64,000 nt of DNA, from NCBI RefSeq assembly GCF_033115175.1, contig NC_084838.1, positions 92,299,468 through 92,363,467 on the forward strand, written 5' to 3'. How positions within the stretch are numbered: the stretch's first letter is position 1; the number at the start of each line of letters is the position of its first letter. A model generated the notes under the pieces. It searched no databases, was not told the DNA's origin, and saw only the letters and a program-made list of their open reading frames with translations. The DNA comes from Lepus europaeus (Eukaryota; Chordata; Mammalia; Lagomorpha; Leporidae). Positions 57,235 to 64,000 of the stretch are shown here, piece after piece. The position numbers were made by a program, and so were the translations under genes.

Positions 57235-60200
57235 CTGCAGAGGAAACAGGCCCTTAGTGGCTGTGCCAGGTGCAAGGGAGGCCAGGGGGTGCACAGCAGG
57301 TACCCAGGAGGAGGCAGAAAGGCCCGAGTCTCTGGGCTGGTTCCATCGGTGTGAGGGGGCTCTGATCCACCCACATGGGCCTCATTCTAGCCCTGTACCC
57401 TAACCTGAAACTGGCTCTTCTGTCTCCTTAACACATGTGAGCACCTGCACCCCACCTGAAGCAGCTCCTCAAGAAGTCATTCCTCCCCAGCAGAGTAGGG
57501 GGAGACAAAATGATCTGGGTCTGCCATGCTGGGCTCCCTCCTTCGACCACCAGTCTACCTAGGTGCCTCTACCTGCTGTCCCCCAAACCCCGGTTTCCTG
57601 GTGCCCCTCCCTGCCCTGTCTACATGATGGCCTCCAGCCCTGATTTCCTGGTGCCCCTCCCTCCCTGTCTACATGAAGCCCCCAGCTCTGGTTTTCTGGT
57701 GCCCCTCCCTGCCCTGTCTACATGAAGCCCCCAGCCCTGGTTTCCTGGTGCCCCTCCCTGCCCTGTCTACATGAAGCTCCCAGCCCTGGTTTCCTGGCAC
57801 ACCTCCCTGCCCTGTCTACATGCTGTCCCTGCTCTACCTGCTGACCACCTTATGTCCTTTACCTGGCCAGCAGTCAGCCCTTCCTCCTTCTCCAGCTCCT
57901 TGGACAGGGCCGTGAGGTCCAGCTGTGGATCTGGGGAAAGCAGCTCTTCCAGGAATCTGGGGTGAACGATGGCCTCCGCCTAGAAAAGATGCAAGATGTC
58001 CGTGATCATCCTTGCATGAAGCATCTGAGATGATGGGACCTTGAACAGAACCAGAAAGCAATGACGGCCCCATCACTGTTCACACTGGGGGTGTAAATCA
58101 GTGGGCAGTCAGCTTCACTCACTACTCACTCACTCACTCACTCACTCATTCACTCAGGAACACAAAGGCAGTGGTGAAGAACTTGCATTTGGCTTAAGGG
58201 CCTGGCAGGGTCCATTTTTGGATCTTGCATCCCAGTGCCGCATCCCAGCCCACCTTGGTGACAAAATCCACTTGGGAGCATAGATGGTCAATGTAGGACA
58301 GCATTTCCGGGTCCGGGTATGACCCCTCACTCTCCAGGAAACCTTCATCTCTGTCCTCTTCTGGGTGGCCATCGGGAGGCTCCCAGGACAAGGGTGTTGG
58401 CCCCAGCAACGTGTCCATGATTTCCATGTACTCCTTCACGGCTTCTGGTGGGATCTCCTTGGGTGTCTTGTCCTGAGGCCCCTGGTGTCTGGGTGGCACT
58501 GGACAGGCAGGCAGGGCCTTGGAGTTGGCCATCCTGGGGGCACACCCTGTGGATGGGGAACATGGTGTGAGTACAGGGGCCCCAGTGTCATGTCAGGCGC
58601 AGTGGGGTGGACAGTTGTTGGGGGACATGAGTGGTCTTGCTGGGCCAGGCGAACCTGACAACAGCATCCGAGAGAGGAGATGGGGCCGAGAGGTGGAACA
58701 CCTGTCACCAACACTCCATGTTCTTATCTCCAGACCCCATCCTGGTCAGCGTTTGCTGGCTTCTTGGGAAGCTAAGGGATGAGGGGCTCTATGACTGTGG
58801 CACGAAAAATCCCCAGGTGATGGCCCAAAGCATGTGGGCCCCTGGGCTGTCCGTGGGACATTCTGCACAAAGGAACACATGTTGCTCCTGAAGGAAAAGG
58901 TGCAGATGAGGGGACAACGGATCCTGGGGTTGCCTTGGCCTTTGCCACGGACTTGTTGGAACATGGGAGACTGTACCTGGCTGCTGGACAGCCACAGGGG
59001 CTGGGGGCCCTTGAGGAAGCAGCGGTGGTGAGACCGGTGGGGGCTGGCATGATTTCCCCTTCATCCACCCCAGCTTCTGAATCTGCATCTCCTCCTCTTC
59101 CTCAAACTCCATGAACCTGCGAGTGGGGGAACAGGCCAAACGTGAGGGGCCCATGCCCTGACAAGCGATCTGGCAGCAGCTGGTGGCAGACACATGCACA
59201 TGTCCCTTGGGCTCAGCAAGGCCCACATCTGGTCAGTCCCAGAGGGACAAAACATTCTGGGAACAGTGCTCTGTCTGCCCTGCACGGGCATGTGACGTGT
59301 GTCTCTGATCCCCTACAGGCCCAGTTAACAAAGGCACAGCAGATCTGACCCCTTGCATGCCTTCTCTGGCCCCACACAGAGCCACAAGTAGGGCTGACTC
59401 CAGAGGCTGCTCCAAAGGACATTTATCACAAGCTGTTTGGGGTCCCAGTTCAGAATCAAAGATCCTGAGCCTGAGACTGTGATCCTTGTAGGGGGAGCAG
59501 GAGATTAGGGTCCAGGGGCAGGCAGGAGGATGGGAGGCCTGGCTGAGAGGTGGGCATTGCCTCTGAGTGCTGTGTGTTTAAACTTATCACACTGCATAAA
59601 CCTGCAGAAATGCAGCCAGGGCCCTGCGTCTGAGACACCAGACCCCCGAGAACACTCTGGGCTGCAGCACATTCTGGGATGGCGCTTCACTGTGACAACA
59701 CATCTGTCCACAGCTCCCCTCTCTAGGGTGTGAGGCAGACGCTCTGATGGAGGTTGTGCCATGTGCAGAGTCCTCGTGGTGGGAGGACACCACAAGGGCT
59801 GCCCTGGCTGCTCCACCTCAACCTTGACCATCAGAGCATCGGTAGCTTCAGACACAGATGGGGAGGACTCCCGGGGAGGAGAGCACATAGAACCCTATAT
59901 CCAGGCGGTGGGGCAGTATCCTGGGAGAGCAGGGCCTATGGAGGGCCTGTTCCAGGAAGCGGCCCTCTGTGTATGTGTGCTGACATGTCCAGCCCCTCAG
60001 GCCCAGCCTCTCCCCAGCCTCCTCCACCACACAACCCTGGGACTAGGACTCCCAACTCACTTTTCTGCCATCTCGTAGAAGATCATGCGGTCGAAGTTGC
60101 TCTTGTGCTGCCATTCATGCAAGGCAAACTGCAGGCCCTCCTCCAGCGGCATGGTGGGCCTCCTCTGGGCCAGGGTCCGCAGCACAGGGCTGGAATTAAT

Positions 60201-62709
60201 TCCCCAGAGTCAGTAAAAACGCACGAGCCCACCCTGCCGCCTGAGCTCGGGTCTGACTACCCTGCTGCGGCCTCCCCTTCCCTCTGTCCCTGTCGTGTCC
60301 TCCTCCAGTGCGGGCTCTCTAGGCTCCTGGCCACCTCTCCTCTGGGGGATACCCACTCCCAGGGCTGTGTTGGCCTCTCTGTCTCCCTAGTGCGGCTTCA
60401 GTGTCACTGTGCAGCATGAATTGGATGCTGGCATCCCCTAAACACATGTGTGCAAGGCCTAATCCTCAGTGTGATGGGGTCTGAGGTGGTGTCTGTGGTG
60501 CAGTTCGGGTTAAGTGAGGCCCTAAGGCTGCAGCTCCCGTGATAGTACTGGTGTCCTAGAGGAGCAGCAAGACACGCCATAGCTCTGAGACTCAGATGAG
60601 ACAGTGGGAAGGTCCTGTCTCAGGCAGGAAGAGCAGCCTCCCTGGAACCTGAATCCAGCCCCTGTGCTGTGCTCAGTCTTCCAGCCTCCAGACGTGACAC
60701 CTGAACATCTGTGGCTGGAACTGTCCAGTGTGTGGCCTTGTGAGTGCACAGAATGACCTGACCTGAATGCCAGGGCTCTGGTGCGGGCTCCTGGCCCCAG
60801 GGCTGAGCGTGTAACCTGCTTTATAGTTGCTGGCCAGAGGCTGTACTGGAGTTGGGACCTCAGAGCTCCTGTGAGTAGGGAGAAGGATGGGAGCCACGCA
60901 GGCTGTGCTCTGATTAGGGGACCAGGCTCTGCATGGGGACTGAGTTGGGGGTGATGTGCCTTCTGGGAAATACTGAGTGTTCAGAGCTGCAGGGAGATGG
61001 AGACGTCAACACCAAGGCGTGGAGACTCCTTTCAGCTGCAGGCTGAGTGATGATGTGGCCGGGAGGTCAGAGGTGGCTGCGACATGGACGCAGTGCCCTG
61101 CTCAGTGGAAGGTGGCTGTGTCTGTCGTGATGGTGGTAGACACAGAGGAACCGGAGCCCGAGTGGTCAAGAAAGGGGAGTGTGCCACTGCGGGGAAGGTT
61201 CCCTCTGGTTTGGTCCCCAGCAGCCCCGGACAGCGGCCTGCGTTCTTGCCTTAGGGGCTCAGAGTCCAGTCACAGCCTGGACCATGGTGTTTGGGCTGTG
61301 GCTGTGTTCTTCACCTCATTGCCTTTTCCTCATGACGGCACTGACCGCAGTCATTTCGTGAGACAGAGTGTGTGCCTGGCCTGTGCCAAGCTCAGCAGGT
61401 TCGCTGCAGTGACCTTCTCAGCTCCCTGGGAACAGGTGCGAGTGTCTCCTCTCTGTGAGGGCTCTGGGCTGTGATGTCAGTGCTGGCCCAGGAGAAACCC
61501 TTGTGCTGGGGCCCCAGCATGGCCCTGGGTGGGTTCCCACCACCAGCTGTCTTCCTGGAAGTCCCGGGAAGAGTGAGGGTTGGGCTGTGTATAAGACTTC
61601 CCTCCTTATCAGCCCTCACGTCAAGTCCCTGAGGTCTGTGACCCTCTGTGTATGATGCCGGTGGTGGACAGGGATTGCTGTGTGGACTCAGACTCAAACC
61701 CCAGTGGTGGCTCCTGTGATCCCAGGACCCGCTCTGACCTTGAGTGTTCTGTAAGGGTTACCCTGGAAATTGTGGAAGTGTAAATGTTATCACAGGATAG
61801 CTAAGATCCATTGGGAAAAGGCCCTGGAATCGTGTCACAGGCAGCATGAGGTATCATGGCTGACAATGGAACTGCATGTGATCTCTCGATTGCCTTCAGG
61901 GTCTTCCTTTGGGAGCCCTTTTAGTCTGCGTTGCCCACCCCATGATCCTCCCAATGCACTGCCCCAGGCCCTGGGCATGGGCACTCACATGAGGAAGCAG
62001 GACAGAGCTTCTGTGTCAGGGCTCTGGGGAAGGAGCCTCCGGGCCAGGGCCTTGAAGTGCTGCCAGCGTCGGAAGTTCTCGTAGACGCTGGTGGAGTTGC
62101 AGGGGTCGTCTGGTGAGGCTTGGGCCTTGGGAGTAGGCAGGATGTGCTCCCTGTCAGCCCCTTGTGATGGTGGCCCGTTGTTCACTGGGAAGACCATCGG
62201 GGCCAGCTGGGCAGCTGGTGGTGGAGCTGAAGGAGGGCGGCCCGGAGGCCAGCGCCCCTGACTGGCCTGGGTTCCCACCATGGTAGGTGCAGGCACTGTT
62301 GCCTGCAGGGAAGACACAGGCACCGCTATGGAAGCAGGGTTCTGCCCTGGCCCACAGAGGCCTCCTGGGGCATTCAGGCTGATACAGGTTTGGTTGTAGA
62401 CCAAGGTCTGAGAGTAGGGGGGCTGCACCGGCTGCCCTCCTGTCCTGAACTGGAATATGATGTGAACGTTCCCAGCCCCATTTGGGCCGCAGCCACCATC
62501 TCCTGCCACCGTGGGCATCCTGGGGATAGCAGCAGGTAGTATGAGGCGGCTGCCTGGAGGGAATGCTGCATTCAGGAGGGGTGGAGGGGGCTGCCCCCAG
62601 GGTGGCTGGGGTGCGGGGCCATGAGTAGGTTGGGGAAAGGGCAGCAGAGTGAAGAGACTCGTGGAGGTGCCTGGGTGCGGGATCATGGCTGTTCCCAGCC
62701 CTGGAGATG
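56503..62709 (-). CDS. NUTM2: NUT family member, NUTM2-type (5' partial)
   Basis: Six minus-strand exons: 62709-61989, 60189-60061, 59116-58977, 58546-58254, 57979-57863, 57234-56503. GT/AG sites and phases agree throughout, giving 710 residues counted from a split Ala. Exon 2 is a Pro/Gly-rich N-terminal region ending in the NUT signature [12 protein letters not shown] and [12 protein letters not shown]. The next exons carry [13 protein letters not shown], an acidic [40 protein letters not shown] and a short helical [14 protein letters not shown]. The last exon ends in the basic [18 protein letters not shown] nuclear-localisation tail before TAG. The order and spacing match NUTM2A-G more closely than NUTM1, which is longer. 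NUT proteins are testis-enriched and nuclear; NUTM1 binds p300, while the normal role of NUTM2 is poorly known. The family's short first coding exon is not seen. A fallback start is the in-frame ATG at 62686. The paralogue letter cannot be fixed. Confidence 0.87.
57570..57830. repeat. minisatellite in the NUTM2-type intron
   Basis: About five tandem units of roughly 55-60 bp, each with TTTCCTGGTGCCCCTCCCT and CTGTCTACATGAAG(C) motifs. It lies between exons 6 and 7. Confidence 0.85.
57863..57979 (-). CDS. NUTM2: NUTM2-type exon 6
   Basis: 117 bp in phase 0: [19 protein letters not shown] and [13 protein letters not shown], with donor CAG|GTAAAG. Confidence 0.88.
58112..58158. repeat. (CACT)n microsatellite
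   Basis: About ten near-perfect CACT units in the intron between exons 5 and 6. Confidence 0.9.
58254..58546 (-). CDS. NUTM2: NUTM2-type exon 5
   Basis: 293 bp: a Pro/Ala linker, then [16 protein letters not shown], an acidic stretch, and [17 protein letters not shown] to VTK. The acceptor is ACAG|GG, joining to Gly. It lacks the repeated Pro/Arg motifs that some human NUTM2 copies carry here. Confidence 0.85.
58977..59116 (-). CDS. NUTM2: NUTM2-type exon 4
   Basis: 140 bp: [20 protein letters not shown] then a Pro-rich run. The donor is CCAG|GTACAG. Phases are 2 in, 1 out. Confidence 0.85.
60061..60189 (-). CDS. NUTM2: NUTM2-type exon 3
   Basis: The 129-bp exon encodes [29 protein letters not shown] and IFYEMAEK, the most conserved block of the family. 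Phases are 2 in and 2 out. Confidence 0.9.
60421..60720 (+). mobile_element. old MaLR-type LTR fragment in the NUTM2-type intron
   Basis: Sense-strand blocks such as AATTGGATGCTGGCATCC, GGCCTAATCCTCAGTGTGATGG and AGTCTTCCAGCCTCCAGAC follow the layout of an ERVL-MaLR LTR. It is very diverged, so the assignment is tentative. Confidence 0.45.
60725..61985. other. NUTM2-type intron 2, unassigned
   Basis: Intronic sequence without recognised repeats or exons. Open frames on the + strand are unsupported. Confidence 0.35.
61989..62709 (-). CDS. NUTM2: NUTM2-type exon 2
   Basis: The acceptor is CCACAG and the donor AT|GTGAGT. It encodes the Pro/Gly/Ala-rich N-terminal third and ends in the conserved YENF...ALSCFL block. 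It enters at phase 1, needing one upstream base to complete GCA (Ala), which implies an upstream coding exon. The frame also stays open into the intron up to 62758. Confidence 0.9.
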
Positions 62710-63687
62710 CTGTGGAGACAAAGGAGGGGGTGAACGGAAATGGGGAACCAATTCTCAATACCCTTCTCGAATACCAATTCTCAAGTACCCATCTCTGCCA
62801 GGATGGAACACTGAGCTTTTATTGCCCCTAGAGTCACCCAGGGTGACTCCCAGTTCTATAGGTGTCTCCCACACCTGGATCAGCATTGCCTCCCTAGTGG
62901 TACTGGGCCCCTCAGTACTCCACAGCTGGCCAGGGGACTTATACAGCTGTGGTGCCACGTGCCCACCCAGCCTAGGTAAAGCCAGCTGGTTCACAACACC
63001 AAGCCCAGACCCCACCTTAGGCTTCTTTCACTGACACTTCTTAGTGGAACCCTTTCCTTGAACCCTAGCACAAGAAGGTCAAAGGTCTGGGAGGAAATCT
63101 CTCCCTTCCATGGCCTTGTGATTCATGAGGGTAACCTTGTCATCTCTGAGGGTAACATCATCCTGCCAGCAGTGGTACTCCTCTTAAGAGGGCCCTGTTG
63201 AAACCACAGGGAGCATATATTGGCCGCCCCTGGTTGCAGGGCCTGGTGGTCCCTCTGGCCACGCTAGAAGCTGTGTTCCCCAAGAACAGGACTGCTAGGA
63301 CGATGTTGGTCCCTTGAGATCATGTCCTTGGACAATCAGTGATGGCTGCATAGGCTTAGAAAGTCCACAGGGTGGTGACTGGTAGGGGTGTCTGGGGAGG
63401 TGTCCAGGATTTCATAGTTTCTAAAGGGTCAGGTCAGAATTGGTTGAGGGAAATGGTGCCTCTCTGGGGTCATTCTTTATGCTTTTAGTGATGAAAGCGA
63501 AGGCTTGAGGAGTAGGCTTGAGTCTGGGAGTTGGGGGGACAATATGTACTGGGACACGTCTGTCCAGGAACCACATAGAGCCCAGTAAATGACAACAGGC
63601 ACCGTGCACATGTGTCTAAGGATCAGGACCCGTGTCCTCACATTGAACGTAATCTTCCTAACTGCTACTCTCCTTCCTTTAATATAA
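62710..63687. other. NUTM2-type upstream intron, paralogous to 36.15-37.67 kb
   Basis: No first exon was found: no minus-strand ATG with a phase-1 GT donor fits the family's short start. The whole stretch aligns in order with the duplicate at 36.15-37.67 kb. It lacks the SINE at 37010, having the empty site at about 63434-63447. Confidence 0.6.
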
Positions 63688-64000
63688 AAACAGGTGTGGT
63701 TTTTTGGCACAGTGAGTTAAGCTGCAACTTGGCATGTCCACATCCCGTATTGGAGCTTGTTCTCGTCCTGGCAAACTGTACTTCTGATCCCACTTCTTGC
63801 TGACGTGAGAAGGGAGGCAGAAGATGAAGACACAGTGCATGAATTCCTGTCCCTTGTTGGAGACTCTGGCAGTGTTCTGGGTTCCTGGCTTTGACCTTGC
63901 CCAGCTCTGATTATTTCAGGCACTGGGGGAGTCAACAGTGGATGGAAGATGTCAATATCTCCCTCCCTTCCTCCCCTCTCCCTCTCTATTTCTCTCTCTG
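63688..64000 (+). mobile_element. degenerate C-SINE, runs off the window
   Basis: Sense copy with GGCACAGTGAGTTAAGCTGC and CATCCCGTATTGGAGC blocks and a CT-rich tail. It is the orthologous insertion to the SINE at 37675 in the duplicated copy. Confidence 0.75.

Noticed and set aside
56789-57403. 204-residue + strand open frame
   Set aside because: It is antisense to NUTM2-type exon 7, whose minus-strand reading is supported by splice sites and family motifs. It is a shadow frame.
59754-60419. 221-residue + strand open frame with an ATG
   Set aside because: It lies over NUTM2-type exon 3 and its intron on the opposite strand, is GC-driven, and has no recognisable domain or promoter.

Overview
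The window is vertebrate nuclear DNA, almost certainly from a lagomorph and most likely the European rabbit (Oryctolagus cuniculus). The main evidence is roughly 28 copies of the tRNA-derived lagomorph C-SINE, together with rabbit-type L1 elements carrying a long 3' UTR. Genes are sparse and intron-rich, and about half or more of the sequence is retrotransposon. There is no bacterial, phage or CRISPR content, and most open frames are chance or L1-derived.

There are two real protein-coding genes. On the + strand (17815-29278) a five-exon gene encodes a secreted or membrane-anchored trypsin-fold serine protease recognised as PRSS47. All splice phases agree, the His/Asp/Ser triad is present, and a poly(A) signal follows. 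On the - strand (62709 down to 56503) six exons encode a NUT family (NUTM2-type) protein with its conserved C-terminal nuclear-localisation tail and a poly(A) signal. The short first exon is not visible and probably lies beyond the right edge. In human, PRSS47 and NUTM2F/G both map to 9q22 (from memory), so the neighbourhood looks like the syntenic interval. The genes are convergent, about 27 kb apart, and no functional link between them is evident.

Layout. 1-17 kb is a repeat graveyard: an old + strand L1 split by an L1 derivative that keeps ORF1 but has no ORF2, a decayed processed pseudogene of a FUBP-type KH protein (about 7.5-8.3 kb), more L1, and an inverted C-SINE pair. 17.7-29.4 kb is PRSS47. 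30.1-36.1 kb is a 5'-truncated minus-strand L1 carrying three C-SINEs. 36.1-38.0 kb is a diverged second copy of the NUTM2 exon 2 boundary and upstream intron, abutting the L1. 41.3-42.2 kb is an orphan CpG island with no assignable gene. 42.25-44.9 kb is an L1 piece missing its 3' end. 45-55 kb holds SINEs, an ERVL-MaLR relic and L1. 56.3-62.7 kb is the NUTM2-type gene, and 62.7-64 kb is its upstream intron.

I found no evidence for an undescribed molecular system. The points most worth checking are the intact PRSS47 with a serine at the S1 specificity position, the partial NUTM2 duplication that can be dated by SINE presence/absence, the ORF2-less L1 derivative, and the unassigned CpG island.
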